A stretch of DNA of 64,000 nt from Rhizobium sophoriradicis (GCF_003939025.1 NZ_RQIH01000002.1:62001-126000); one strand, 5' to 3'. Shown: positions 1 through 8,736, numbered from the stretch's first letter. Notes: generated by a model not told the origin, from the sequence alone. A program made the numbers and translations.

Positions 1-666
1 TTCGATGCCTTCGACCTTGCCATTGCCGATGATCGCCTTGGTGTTGGCCTTGCAGATGACCTTGATGCCGCGTTCTTCGACCGCCTTCTGCAGCAGATAA
101 CCGGCGGCGGGATCGAGCTGGCGCTCCATCAGCGTCGGCATGACGTGCAGGACGGTGACGTCCATGCCGCGCTGGGCAAGGCCGGCCGCCGCTTCGAGGC
201 CAAGCAGGCCGCCGCCGATGACGACCGCCTTTTCGCGCGACTGGGCGGCAAGCAGCATCGCTTGCACGTCGTCGAGATCGCGATAGGTGATGACGCCGGG
301 CAGATCCTTGCCGGGAACCGGGATGATGAAGGGCACGGAACCGGTGGCGATCACCAGCTTGTCGTAGCTTTCGGTGACGCCGTGGTCGGAGGTGACGGTC
401 TTGGCGGCGCGATCGATGTTGACGATCTTGTGGCCCTTGTAGAGCATGATGCCGTGCTTGATGTACCAGCCGTCACCGTGAATGATGATCTGCTCGTAGT
501 CTTTCTCTCCGGAGAGAACCGGCGACAGCATGATGCGGTCGTAATTGACGCGCGGTTCGGCATTGAAGATCGTGACGTCGTAGCGTCCGGGCGCCCGTTC
601 GAAGAGGTGCTCCAGCATGCGCCCCGGCGCCATGCCATTGCCGATGATGACGAGTTTTTCGGTCAT
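1..666 (-). CDS. nirB: Nitrite reductase [NAD(P)H] large subunit, N-terminal part
   Basis: The N-terminal 222 residues of the assimilatory nitrite reductase large subunit, which reduces nitrite to ammonium in the cytoplasm; the C-terminal siroheme and iron-sulfur part lies beyond the window edge. Two Rossmann motifs are visible: IIGNGMAPGR near residue 6 (FAD) and VVIGGGLLGLEAAAG near residue 148 (NAD(P)H), the arrangement of the NirB flavoprotein domain. The gene starts 18 bases after the stop of the nitrate transporter gene and is surely in its operon, under the NasT-controlled leader near 2.0 kb. A stand-alone ferredoxin or rubredoxin reductase is the only serious alternative; the operon context argues against it. 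Confidence 0.9.
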   Translation of the reverse strand, partial: MTEKLVIIGNGMAPGRMLEHLFERAPGRYDVTIFNAEPRVNYDRIMLSPVLSGEKDYEQIIIHGDGWYIKHGIMLYKGHKIVNIDRAAKTVTSDHGVTESYDKLVIATGSVPFIIPVPGKDLPGVITYRDLDDVQAMLLAAQSREKAVVIGGGLLGLEAAAGLAQRGMDVTVLHVMPTLMERQLDPAAGYLLQKAVEERGIKVICKANTKAIIGNGKVEGIE

Positions 667-684
667 ACGTTCAAGTCCCTTGGA

Positions 685-1926
685 TTAGGTTGCAGGCACG
701 GGCGCGGAGTGCCCTTGGCGCGACAGTTGCTTGACGGACAGGTGCATCCAGATGAGCGAGATCGCGACGATTGCGAAGAGCAGCAGGAAGCAGCTGGACC
801 AGAGGCCCGTCATGTCCTTGAGGAGGCCGAAGGCGATCGGCAGGATGAAACCGCCGAGACCGCCCATCATGCCGACGACGCCGCCGACGGCGCCGACGCT
901 GTCGGGATAGTAGCCCGGAATGTGCTTGTAGACGGCGGCCTTGCCGAGGCTCATGAAGAAGCCCAGCACGAAGATGACGGCGATGAAGATGACGGGTGTG
1001 ATTGTCGCGACCGGCAGCGACAGGATGAGCGTGGCCACGGCCGACACGGCGAACATTGCGTACATCACGCTGCGTGCGCCCTTCTTATCGGACAGCACGC
1101 CGCCGAAGGCCCGGAAGATGCTGCCGGGGATCGAGTAGGCCGCCGCGATCATGCCGGCAGTTTCGAGGTTGAAGCCGTAGACGCCGACCAGATAGCGCGG
1201 CAGCCACAGCGACAGGGCGACGAAGCCGCCGAAGGCGAAGAAATAGTAGAGCGAGAAGCGCCAGACCTGGACGTTCTGCAGCGGTGCGAATTCCTGGGCT
1301 AGGCTCTTCGAAGCGGCGCCGCGCTCGCGGCGAAGACGGAAGGCCGGATCGTCCGTGGTGGTGAACCAAAAGACGATGGCCATCACCGCCAGACAGACGG
1401 CCCAGATTTCCGCAACCGCCTGCCAGCCCCAGGCGAGCAGAACGAAGGGAGCGGCGAATTTGGTCACAGCCGCGCCGACATTGCCGGCGCCGAAGATGCC
1501 GAGCGCCGTTCCCTGCTTCTCCGCCGGGAAGAACGGCGAGACATAGGCGACACCGACCGCGAAGGAGCCGCCGGCAAGCCCGACGCCGAGGCCGGCGATC
1601 AGCATCTGCGTATAGGTGTGGGCGTAGGAGAGCAGGAAGGTCGCCACTGCGGCGGCAAGCATCGTGAGCGTGTAAACGAGACGGCCACCGTAACGCCCCG
1701 TCCAGATACCGAGCACGATGCGCACGAGCGAACCGGTCAGAACCGGAGTGCCGATCAACAATCCGAACTCAGCCTCGTTGAGGTTGAGCTCCTGCTTGAT
1801 GCGGACGCCGATGATCGCAAAGATCGTCCAGACGGCGAAACAGAGGGTGAAGGCAACCGTGGAGATCCACAATGCTTTGGCTGGTTCGCCGGCGGACATA
1901 GGCTTCGCTTTCTCGATGACAGACAT
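685..1926 (-). CDS. Nitrate/nitrite transporter, MFS family (NarK/NasA type)
   Basis: A 413-residue, 12-helix major facilitator that imports nitrate for assimilation across the inner membrane. The nitrate/nitrite porter signatures are present: GAGNVGAAVTKFAAP in the first half and GVVGMMGGLGGFILP in the second, both glycine-rich helices 5 and 11 of this family. The reading frame is open back to 2010, but that stretch is the terminator hairpin of the leader; the start at 1926 follows CGGAGAAGCC and gives the normal length. It is followed after 18 bases by nirB. Expression should depend on the sigma-54 promoter and the antitermination leader upstream. Confidence 0.9.
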   Translation of the reverse strand: MSVIEKAKPMSAGEPAKALWISTVAFTLCFAVWTIFAIIGVRIKQELNLNEAEFGLLIGTPVLTGSLVRIVLGIWTGRYGGRLVYTLTMLAAAVATFLLSYAHTYTQMLIAGLGVGLAGGSFAVGVAYVSPFFPAEKQGTALGIFGAGNVGAAVTKFAAPFVLLAWGWQAVAEIWAVCLAVMAIVFWFTTTDDPAFRLRRERGAASKSLAQEFAPLQNVQVWRFSLYYFFAFGGFVALSLWLPRYLVGVYGFNLETAGMIAAAYSIPGSIFRAFGGVLSDKKGARSVMYAMFAVSAVATLILSLPVATITPVIFIAVIFVLGFFMSLGKAAVYKHIPGYYPDSVGAVGGVVGMMGGLGGFILPIAFGLLKDMTGLWSSCFLLLFAIVAISLIWMHLSVKQLSRQGHSAPVPAT

Positions 1927-1974
1927 GGCTTCTCCGTGGCCCGACAAGGTCGCGCCGATCCATCGCTGGGGGTT

Positions 1975-2068
1975 AAAAACAAAAAAGCCGCTGGTCAGGC
2001 TGCGCTGCACGAGGTGCGCGAAATATCCTGATCAGCGGCTTTGCTGGTGGCGCCCGCCGTTGGACGCC
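1975..2068 (-). promoter_or_regulatory. ANTAR-type antitermination leader of the nitrate operon (P1, P2 and terminator)
   Basis: Read on the minus strand, three RNA elements follow one another. P1 (2068-2049) pairs GGCGUCC with GGGCGCC around the hexaloop AACGGC. P2 (2048-2031) pairs CCAGC with GCUGA-side bases around the hexaloop AAAGCC. Both loops have A at position 1 and G at position 4, the ANTAR recognition rule. The second element is overlapped by a terminator: arm 2041-2027 (AAGCCGCUGAUCAGG) pairs over 15 positions, with one G-U, to 1999-1985, followed by UUUUUUGUUUUU. P2 and the terminator share bases and exclude each other, so NasT binding P1-P2 should let transcription continue into the transporter gene at 1926. 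Confidence 0.85.
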
Positions 2069-2145
2069 GAATTCATGGTCTTCTGCGAGCGCCTGTTGCG
2101 CTCACATACTGCGCTGATCGCCATTGATCTGTGCGCTAATAGTCT

Positions 2146-2161
2146 TGCAAACTGCGTGCCA
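2146..2161 (-). promoter_or_regulatory. Sigma-54 (RpoN) promoter of the nitrate transporter-nirB operon
   Basis: On the minus strand the sequence reads TGGCACG-CAGT-TTGCA, a full match to the -24/-12 consensus TGGCACG-N4-TTGCW. The predicted start is near 2134, giving a leader of about 208 bases that contains the complete antitermination element. NtrC would be the expected activator in rhizobia, but I found no convincing NtrC dyad upstream. A separate operon promoter here means nasT-nasS and the transporter genes can be expressed independently. Confidence 0.85.
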
Positions 2162-2320
2162 GTTTTGTGGTTTTTCTTTAAGTTGTTGGATATAAAGGGA
2201 ATTTGCCGCCAGCATCCATCTGCTCGTTTTTACGGCTGCCAAAAATCGTGCAAATCTTTTGTGCGTCGCGGTGATGGTGGGCATCGAACTTTGCTGGCGT
2301 TTTGTGCAGTCCGGCAAGGA

Positions 2321-3604
2321 TCAGGTCTCATCGCTGTGGGGAGCGAAGGGCAGGGTGCTTTTGACGGCAAAGCTCGCTACATAGCTCGGCAGTTCCGTCG
2401 GATCGAAGACGTGGCCGTCCATGAAGCGGTCGCCCTCGTCATTGCCTTCGATACGGATATCGGCGTCGTCAGGTGCGTTGGCGTCGCCGAGAGCGGTGCG
2501 ATAGAGATCGGGGCGGTAGGCGGAGGCGGCGGCCCGCGCCTTGACGAGGCTGGCCTCGGCCTGCCCCCAGCGCATCATCTGGCTGTAAATCCACAGCGCA
2601 TGGCTCGGCCGGGGATAATTGGCGAAGCCGGAATGAAACTGGAAATAATCGGCGATGATGCGCCGGTTTCCCCTGCCATCGAGGCTGAATTCGCCGGCGA
2701 GAACGCGGCGAATGATGTCGACGGGGGCGGCAATATAGCGCGGATCGGCGAGGGCGGCGGCCAGCGCGTTGTGATTGTCTGGCCGGTCGCACCAGCGGGC
2801 AGCCGCGTCGAGCGCTACGATCAGCCGGGAAACGGTCTCCGGATGGCTTTCCGCCCAATCCGGCCGCATGCCGATCACCTTTTCCGGCGCCGACGGCCAG
2901 ATGTCCTGTTTGGCGGCGACGATGCGGCCGAGACCGCGCTCCGAGGCGACCATGTTCCAGGGAGCGCCGACGCAGAAGCCGTCGATCGCGCCTGCCGCCA
3001 GAGCATCCGATGTCAGCGGCGGCGGCACGACGACGAGCTTGACGTCCTTGTCGGGATCGATGCCGCCGGCCGCCAGCCAGTAGCGGAATTCGTAATTGTG
3101 CGAGGAGAAGGGATAAGTGACCCCGAAGGTCGGCAGCGGCTCGCCGCGCGCCTTGATCGCGGCGATCGTTTTTGCCAGAGCATGGGCGTTATCCAGCGCG
3201 GTTGCTGTTTCCGGCAATCCGGTGTCATCCCGCATCCTGTCGAAGAGCCGCGCCGACAGCGTGATCGCATTGCCGCCCCGGCCAAGGGAAAACGGCGTGA
3301 TTGTCGGCGAGGGATTGGAGCCGAGGCCGAGCATGGACGCGACCGGCATCGGCGACAGCATATGGGCGATATCGAATTGGCGGAATGCCAGGCGGTCACG
3401 GACATTCGCCCAGGAGACGTCCTTGACGAGATGGAGCGTCAGGCCTTCCTTCTGCGCGAAGCCGAATTCCGCTGCCGCGATCAGCACCGATGCATCGACG
3501 AGCGGAATGAAGCCAGCCCGCAGCACTTTCGGGCCTTCATTGTTGATCTGCGCGGGCGAGGGCAGCCCGCCGCTGGAACTGGCGGTCTTCGTCATCATGT
3601 CCAC
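2321..3604 (-). CDS. nasS: Nitrate sensor NasS (nitrate-binding, NrtA/CmpA-like)
   Basis: A 427-residue protein of the nitrate/bicarbonate periplasmic-binding fold but without an export signal, so it should act in the cytoplasm. In characterised NasS-NasT pairs NasS binds nitrate or nitrite and, without ligand, sequesters the antiterminator NasT. Typical family segments seen are LRAGFIPLVDASVLIAAAE near residue 30 and the NMVASERGLG and WCDRPDNH stretches in the second half. The gene lies 34 bases after nasT. The annotated start is GTG at 3604; an in-frame ATG at 3598 with CCGGAG upstream is about equally likely and would remove two residues. Confidence 0.87.
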   Translation of the reverse strand: MDMMTKTASSSGGLPSPAQINNEGPKVLRAGFIPLVDASVLIAAAEFGFAQKEGLTLHLVKDVSWANVRDRLAFRQFDIAHMLSPMPVASMLGLGSNPSPTITPFSLGRGGNAITLSARLFDRMRDDTGLPETATALDNAHALAKTIAAIKARGEPLPTFGVTYPFSSHNYEFRYWLAAGGIDPDKDVKLVVVPPPLTSDALAAGAIDGFCVGAPWNMVASERGLGRIVAAKQDIWPSAPEKVIGMRPDWAESHPETVSRLIVALDAAARWCDRPDNHNALAAALADPRYIAAPVDIIRRVLAGEFSLDGRGNRRIIADYFQFHSGFANYPRPSHALWIYSQMMRWGQAEASLVKARAAASAYRPDLYRTALGDANAPDDADIRIEGNDEGDRFMDGHVFDPTELPSYVASFAVKSTLPFAPHSDET

Positions 3605-3638
3605 TCCGGTTTCCTCCGGAAATTTAGGAGGCCCGCCA

Positions 3639-4226
3639 TCACATCAAAAGCCCCGCGGCGGTGACAACGCTCTGGGCGATTTCCGACATCTTCTTCTTCT
3701 CGTTCATCGCGGTCTGGCGCAGTAGGGCGAAGGCCTCTTCCTCGCTCAGGCCCCGTTTCTTCATCAATATGCCCTTGGCGCGCTCGATGAGCTTGCGTTC
3801 CTCCAGCGCCGAACGGGCATCGGCAAGCTCCCGCCGCAATCGGCTGAAGGCGTTGAAGCGGCTGACGGCCATGTCGAGGATCGGTTTGACGCGTTCCTTC
3901 TTCAGTCCGTCGACGATATAGGCGGATACCCCGGCCTCGACCGCAGCCTCGATCGAGGCGGTGTCGGAGCGATCGACGAACATGGCGATCGGTCGGCTGA
4001 CGGTGCGCGTCAACTGAAACAGATGCTCCATCATATCGCGGTTGGGATTTTCGATATCGATGATGATCACGTCAGGCATCAGCGTTTCGATGGTTCGTGC
4101 AATGCCGTTGACTTCATGCACTACGGTAACGCGCGCGTGCCCAGCCTCGCGCAGCCCTTCCTCGATGATGGAAGCGCGAATGGTATTTTCGTCGATCACC
4201 AGAATCGTCAGATCGAGATGCGTCAT
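3639..4226 (-). CDS. nasT: ANTAR-domain response regulator NasT (antiterminator)
   Basis: A 195-residue RNA-binding antiterminator. An N-terminal receiver-like domain (LTILVIDEN at the start, DVIIIDIENPN at the phosphorylation position) is followed by a coiled segment and a C-terminal ANTAR domain, ERAKGILMKKRGLSEEEAFA, with the usual three-helix pattern. The frame is open further upstream, but the ATG at 4226 follows AGAGGC and matches the family N-terminus. Together with nasS it forms a two-gene unit directly ahead of its own target leader. The target hairpins are visible near 2031-2068, which makes the functional call unusually firm. Confidence 0.92.
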   Translation of the reverse strand: MTHLDLTILVIDENTIRASIIEEGLREAGHARVTVVHEVNGIARTIETLMPDVIIIDIENPNRDMMEHLFQLTRTVSRPIAMFVDRSDTASIEAAVEAGVSAYIVDGLKKERVKPILDMAVSRFNAFSRLRRELADARSALEERKLIERAKGILMKKRGLSEEEAFALLRQTAMNEKKKMSEIAQSVVTAAGLLM

Positions 4227-4373
4227 GCCTCTAATAATGACGCAGTGCAGCAATTTTGGCAAGATATCCGCCCTAAAATTGTGCATAAATAAGATCGCAC
4301 AAAAAATAGCCAGTGTGCTGCGCTTTTAAGCGCGGGATCGGAAGAAAATTTCGAAAGAGCTCCTGCTGGGCTG

Positions 4374-4407
4374 TGACAAGACCGATCAAAATTGATCGGT
4401 CTTGTCA
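4374..4407. repeat. 34-bp perfect inverted repeat
   Basis: Arms TGACAAGACCGATCAA (4374-4389) and its exact reverse complement (4392-4407) are separated by two bases. It sits in the 416-base gap between the diverging nasT and peroxiredoxin genes. There is no U-tract on either side, so an intrinsic terminator is unlikely; an operator for a dimeric or tetrameric repressor is the simplest reading. A second, weaker inverted repeat (CAATTTT/AAAATTG, 4251-4281) lies nearer nasT. The rest of the gap shows no credible gene. Confidence 0.7.
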
Positions 4408-4642
4408 TCGCGCCAGCTTGCCGGGAAAAATAATGCCGGCGGAGGCTGCAAATCGAAAGAGCGTACCTTCGGTTATCGTGGTATATAGCTTAAAGAAATG
4501 CAGCGAAAACCGTGGGATGGGAGAGTTTTCCGCTCGCAGCCGATGCTATCCGGTCGATCGCAATTAATCACGACTGCGGCAGGCAGTCCCATGGCCGCCG
4601 TTTTGAGATAATGAAACCAACAACGGCTTTGGAGGGCCGACC

Positions 4643-5302
4643 ATGAGCTTACGTATCAACGATATCGCTCCCGACTTTACCGCTGACACCACGCAGGGAC
4701 CGATCAGCTTCCATGACTGGATCGGCAACGGCTGGGCCGTGCTGTTCTCACATCCGAAGAATTTCACGCCGGTCTGCACAACCGAGCTCGGCGCGATGGC
4801 AGGCTTGGCGGGCGAATTTTCCAAGCGCGGCGTCAAGATCATCGGCATCTCAGTCGATCCGGTCGAAAGCCACTCCAAGTGGAAGGGCGACATTAAGACG
4901 GCAACCGGCTTCGACGTCGATTATCCGCTGATCGGTGACAAGGATCTTAAGGTCGCCAAGCTCTACGACATGCTGCCGGCCGGCGCCGGCGACAGCTCGG
5001 AAGGCCGCACGCCCGCTGACAACGCGACGGTGCGTTCGGTTTTCATCATCGGACCCGACAAGAAGATCAAGCTGATCCTTACCTATCCGATGACGACGGG
5101 CCGCAATTTCAACGAGATCCTGCGCGCCATCGACTCCATCCAACTGACGGCCAAGCACCAGGTAGCGACACCGGCAAACTGGAACCAGGGCGAGGACGTC
5201 ATCATCACCGCCGCGGTGTCCAACGAGGACGCGATCACGCGTTTCGGCTCCTTCGATACGGTTCTGCCCTATCTCCGGAAGACTAAGCAGCCGACGGCCT
5301 GA
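4643..5302 (+). CDS. 1-Cys peroxiredoxin (Prx6 type)
   Basis: A 219-residue cytosolic peroxidase that reduces hydrogen peroxide and organic hydroperoxides. The peroxidatic motif FTPVCTTELG places the active cysteine at residue 45 and it is the only cysteine in the protein, so there is no resolving cysteine. The C-terminal extension (residues about 160-219) is that of the Prx6 group rather than of AhpC. The ATG at 4643 follows GGAGGG with good spacing. It is monocistronic, with an intrinsic terminator directly downstream. Confidence 0.92.
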   Translation: MSLRINDIAPDFTADTTQGPISFHDWIGNGWAVLFSHPKNFTPVCTTELGAMAGLAGEFSKRGVKIIGISVDPVESHSKWKGDIKTATGFDVDYPLIGDKDLKVAKLYDMLPAGAGDSSEGRTPADNATVRSVFIIGPDKKIKLILTYPMTTGRNFNEILRAIDSIQLTAKHQVATPANWNQGEDVIITAAVSNEDAITRFGSFDTVLPYLRKTKQPTA

Positions 5303-5324
5303 TCGCTGTTTTCAAGCTGTTTCC

Positions 5325-5358
5325 AAGCCGCCGCGGCCATATGGTCCGGCGGCTTTTT
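5325..5358 (+). terminator. Intrinsic terminator after the peroxiredoxin gene
   Basis: Stem AAGCCGCCG / CGGCGGCTT with a 13-base loop, followed by a T-run (GGCTTTTTCG). Confidence 0.85.
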
Positions 5359-5473
5359 CGTGCCGGCATTGCTGAAATGGGGAAGCTTCGCGCCTCGATT
5401 GATGTTATCTAAGATCAGCGTCGCGATGGAAGTCGAACCTGCCGAGATGATAGGGCGAAAACGTCAGTCCGAC

Positions 5474-6403
5474 ATGGGGAGGAGATCGGCGAAGGTCATG
5501 CTTTCGCTCGGCTTGCTGTTTTCCACGGCGGACACGCCAAAAGCCCAGCCGGAAGGAAGCGATGCGCCACCGGCCTGCCTCTATTCCGGGCCTGCTGCCT
5601 CAGGATCAGGCGAGACGCTCTGCATCCGCAAGGACAATTTCAATCGCGACCTCTGCGCCGCTATCGAGCATTTCGCCGGGGCCAGTCGCTTGCCGCCGGA
5701 TTATTTCGCCCGTCTCATTTGGCGCGAAAGCACCTTTCGCCCCGATGCCGTCAGCTATAAAGGCGCGCAGGGTATTGCGCAGTTCATGCCCGGCACGGCG
5801 AAACTGCGCGGCCTCGACGACAGCTACCAGGTGCTGGAGGCGCTGCGGAAATCGGCGCAGTATCTCGACGAATTGCGCAACCGTTTCGGCAATCTCGGCC
5901 TTGCCGCCGCCGCCTATAATGCCGGCGAAAACGGTCTTGCTTCTTACCTTGCGTCAGGGAGATTACCTTACGAGACGCGGAGCTACGTCATGGCGATCAC
6001 CGCCCATACGGTCGAGGAGTGGAAGGACAATCCGCCGAAAGACGCGGCAGCCCCGCTCGACAAGGACAAGCCCTTTCTCGATGGCTGCGTGGCGCTCGCC
6101 GAAAGGCGGAGGTTGAAGGACACGCCCTGGCGTCAGGAGGGCAATTGGGCGCCCTGGGGCGTTCAACTGGCCGCGAATGCCGATGTGGCGGTGGCACGGC
6201 GCTTGTTTCTCGATGCCGTGCAGGATCTGCCTTCACCTCTGAATGCGGAACAGCCGCTGATCCTGCGCCAGCGCGATCGCAGCTTCGGTTTCCGCCCGCG
6301 TTATGTCGCCCGCATCGCCCGGCAGACGCGTGGGGAAGCCAACGACGTCTGCAACCAGATCCGCCGGCATGGCGGCACGTGTCTTGTTTTCAAGAATCGA
6401 TAG
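5474..6403 (+). CDS. Lytic transglycosylase, SLT/GEWL domain
   Basis: A secreted murein-cleaving enzyme of about 309 residues. The SLT signatures are all present: IWRESTFRPDAVS (catalytic Glu in RES), GAQGIAQFMPGTA, and AAYNAGEN. The N-terminus after 5474 (MGRRSAKVMLSLGLLFST) looks like a signal peptide. The start is uncertain: the frame is open from 5360 and an ATG at 5498 is also possible; 5474 gives a proper export signal. The region after about residue 200 is alanine- and arginine-rich and ends in a SPOR-like stretch (RQTRGEANDVCNQIRRHGG, then CLVFKNR), though I could not delimit a full SPOR domain. Confidence 0.85.
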   Translation: MGRRSAKVMLSLGLLFSTADTPKAQPEGSDAPPACLYSGPAASGSGETLCIRKDNFNRDLCAAIEHFAGASRLPPDYFARLIWRESTFRPDAVSYKGAQGIAQFMPGTAKLRGLDDSYQVLEALRKSAQYLDELRNRFGNLGLAAAAYNAGENGLASYLASGRLPYETRSYVMAITAHTVEEWKDNPPKDAAAPLDKDKPFLDGCVALAERRRLKDTPWRQEGNWAPWGVQLAANADVAVARRLFLDAVQDLPSPLNAEQPLILRQRDRSFGFRPRYVARIARQTRGEANDVCNQIRRHGGTCLVFKNR

Positions 6404-6498
6404 CCGGCCCGCTCGCCACTCTCGGGGAAAACTCCGCTTGCAGGATCTTGGGCCGGCGCAGCATAGTCGGTGCGGATCACGCCAACGGAGGAACGACA

Positions 6499-7452
6499 AT
6501 GCGGGTTTTGGTCATCGGGGCGACGGGCCATGTCGGAACCTATCTCGTTCCGCGCCTGGTGGAGGCAGGTCACGACGTCGTCACCATCAGCCGCGGCGCG
6601 GCAAAACCTTATATGGAAAACCGGGCCTGGGCCTCCGTCGACCAGCGCCGGATGGATCGAGCCGGGATGGAGCGGGCCGGCGAATTCGCCCCTGCCGTGC
6701 GCGCATTGAAAGCCGATATCGTCATCGACATGATCTGCTTCACGCTGGCAAGTGCCGAGCAGCTGGTGACGGCCTTGTCCGGGCATGTCGGACACTTCCT
6801 GCACACCGGCACGATCTGGACACATGGCTATCCCGTGTCTGTGCCAACCTGCGAGGAAGCCCCGAAGTCTCCGTTCGGTGACTATGGTATTCAGAAGGCG
6901 GCGATCGAAACCTATCTGCTGCAGCAGGCAAGGCTGCAAGGCTTCCCGGCAACCATCATCCACCCTGGCCATATCGTCGGCACCGGATGGGCGCCGCTCA
7001 ACCCGGCCGGCAACTTCAACCTGGAGGTCTTCTCGACCCTTGCCCGGGGCGAAACCCTGACCCTGCCCAATTTCGGCCTGGAGACCGTTCATCACGTCCA
7101 CGCCGATGACGTGGCGGCGATGTTCATGGATGCAATTGCCCACTGGAACGCGTCGATCGGTGAGAGTTTCCACGCAGTTTCCGAGCAGGCCTTGACCCTT
7201 CGCGGTTATGCGGAAGCCATGTCGCGCTGGTTCGGGCGGGAGCCGAGGCTCACGTTCGCGCCTTTCGATGCCTGGGCCGAAGGCCAGACGGCCGAGGATG
7301 CGGAGGCGACATGGGAGCATATTGCCCGCAGTCCAAATTGCTCGATCGCGAAAGCCCGACGCCTGCTCGGTTATGCGCCGCGATATACGTCGCTGCAGGC
7401 AGTGCAGGAATCAGTCGGCTGGCTGGTGGGGCAGGGGCGGATCAAGACGTGA
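6499..7452 (+). CDS. NAD-dependent epimerase/dehydratase family protein
   Basis: A 317-residue extended short-chain dehydrogenase. The nucleotide-binding motif VIGATGHVGTYL is at residue 4, and the segment FGDYGIQKAAIE holds the YxxxK catalytic pair, so it is likely an active enzyme. The substrate cannot be read from sequence; related proteins act on nucleotide sugars or are uncharacterised. The ATG at 6499 follows ACGGAGGAACGACA. A much longer open frame begins at 6019 but its first part is an out-of-frame shadow of the transglycosylase gene. It converges with the glycerate kinase gene with only 12 bases between stops. Confidence 0.85.
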   Translation: MRVLVIGATGHVGTYLVPRLVEAGHDVVTISRGAAKPYMENRAWASVDQRRMDRAGMERAGEFAPAVRALKADIVIDMICFTLASAEQLVTALSGHVGHFLHTGTIWTHGYPVSVPTCEEAPKSPFGDYGIQKAAIETYLLQQARLQGFPATIIHPGHIVGTGWAPLNPAGNFNLEVFSTLARGETLTLPNFGLETVHHVHADDVAAMFMDAIAHWNASIGESFHAVSEQALTLRGYAEAMSRWFGREPRLTFAPFDAWAEGQTAEDAEATWEHIARSPNCSIAKARRLLGYAPRYTSLQAVQESVGWLVGQGRIKT

Positions 7453-7464
7453 TCCGGCCGGATC

Positions 7465-8736
7465 TCAAGCGATCAGGATGGCTCTGAAATCATTGACATT
7501 GGTGCCGGTCGGGCCTGTCTCGAAGAGATCGCCGACGGCAGCAAAGCCCGAATAGCTGTCATTGCCGTCCAGCAGCCGCCGCGCATCGAGCCCGGCGGCG
7601 CGAAGGCGCTTGACGGTGCCGCCATCGACAAAGGCGCCGGCATTGTCCTCCGAGCCGTCGATGCCGTCCGTGTCGGCAGCAAGGAGATGAATGCCTTCCT
7701 GTCCGTTGATCGCGAGCGCCATGGCGAGCGCGAATTCGCCGTTGCGCCCACCCCTGCCGCCCTTGGCCCGGAGCGTCACCGTCGTCTCGCCACCGGACAG
7801 GATGACGACCGGCTTCGAAAAAGGCCTGTTCCGGCCGAGCACTTCGCGGGCGATCGCCGCATGCACCTGCGCCACGTCGCGCGATTCACCTTCGATCGCA
7901 TCCGAAAGGATCGCCGGTTCGATGCCATGCTCTTTCGCCTGGGCGGCCGCCGCCTCCAGCGATACGCCGGCCGAGGCGATGACGTGATGCTCGTGCCGTG
8001 AAAACACCGGATCGTCGGGCCGCGGCGCATCGGCCTTCGGCGAGTTCAGATGATCGAGGGCGGCCTGCGGCAGCTGCAATCCGTATTGCCTGATAATCTC
8101 AAGGGCCTCGTGCCGAGTCGAACCGTCGGGCACGGTCGGCCCGGAGGCGACATGGGCGGGATTATCGCCCGGAATGTCGGAAACGATCAGGCTGACGACC
8201 TTCGCTTTCGTCGCCGCTGCAAGCCTGCCGCCCTTGATGGTGGAGAGATGCTTGCGCACGATATTCATCGCCGAGATCGGCGCACCCGAAGCAAGCAGCA
8301 TCTCGTTGAGCGCGATCTCGTCTTCGAGGGTCAGCCCCTCCGGCGGGGCGGGTAGCAGCGCCGAGCCGCCGCCGCAGATCAGGGCAATCACCAGATCGTC
8401 TTCCGTCAGCCGGTTCACCGTTTCCATCAACCGTCTTGCCGCGGCAAGCCCCGCCGCATCGGGCACAGGGTGGGCGGCCTCGATGATCTCGGTCTGGCGC
8501 GTTCCGCAGCCATAGCCGTATCTGGTAACCACCAGTCCCTCGAGCGGTCCGTCCCAGACGCTTTCGAGCGCCTGCGCCATTTGCGCCGCGCCCTTGCCGG
8601 CGCCGATCACCACGGTTCTGCCTTTCGGCTTCTCCGGCAGGCGCGCCTTTATGCCGGTCAGAGGATCGGCGGCACGAACCGCCGCGTCGAACAGGCTTTT
8701 CAGGAAGTCGCGGGGGGCGGCGGTTATTGTCATCAT
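7465..8736 (-). CDS. Glycerate 2-kinase (GckA/TtuD, MOFRL family)
   Basis: A 423-residue cytosolic enzyme that phosphorylates D-glycerate to 2-phosphoglycerate, feeding the serine and glyoxylate routes. Family segments include VVIGAGKGAAQMAQALE, ALICGGGSALLPAP, and the C-terminal MOFRL-domain stretch SGGETTVTLRAKGGRGGRN followed by LLAADTDGIDGSEDNAGA. Earlier annotations of this family used hydroxypyruvate reductase (ttuD). The start at 8736 (or 8733) gives the family length; the longer frame to 8832 has no better ribosome site. Confidence 0.9.
   Translation of the reverse strand: MMTITAAPRDFLKSLFDAAVRAADPLTGIKARLPEKPKGRTVVIGAGKGAAQMAQALESVWDGPLEGLVVTRYGYGCGTRQTEIIEAAHPVPDAAGLAAARRLMETVNRLTEDDLVIALICGGGSALLPAPPEGLTLEDEIALNEMLLASGAPISAMNIVRKHLSTIKGGRLAAATKAKVVSLIVSDIPGDNPAHVASGPTVPDGSTRHEALEIIRQYGLQLPQAALDHLNSPKADAPRPDDPVFSRHEHHVIASAGVSLEAAAAQAKEHGIEPAILSDAIEGESRDVAQVHAAIAREVLGRNRPFSKPVVILSGGETTVTLRAKGGRGGRNGEFALAMALAINGQEGIHLLAADTDGIDGSEDNAGAFVDGGTVKRLRAAGLDARRLLDGNDSYSGFAAVGDLFETGPTGTNVNDFRAILIA

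Noticed and set aside
145-1302. Long plus-strand open frame opposite the nitrate transporter and nirB
   Set aside because: Composition is an antisense shadow (rich in Asp, Gly, His, Arg) of two clearly identified minus-strand genes.
2236-2270. Possible NtrC site upstream of the sigma-54 promoter (GTGCAAATCTTTTGTGC)
   Set aside because: The two GCAC halves are direct, not inverted, and spacing does not fit the NtrC dyad.
1718-3664. 648-codon plus-strand open frame opposite nasS
   Set aside because: It reads through the nitrate leader and the nasS gene in antisense; no motif or ribosome site.
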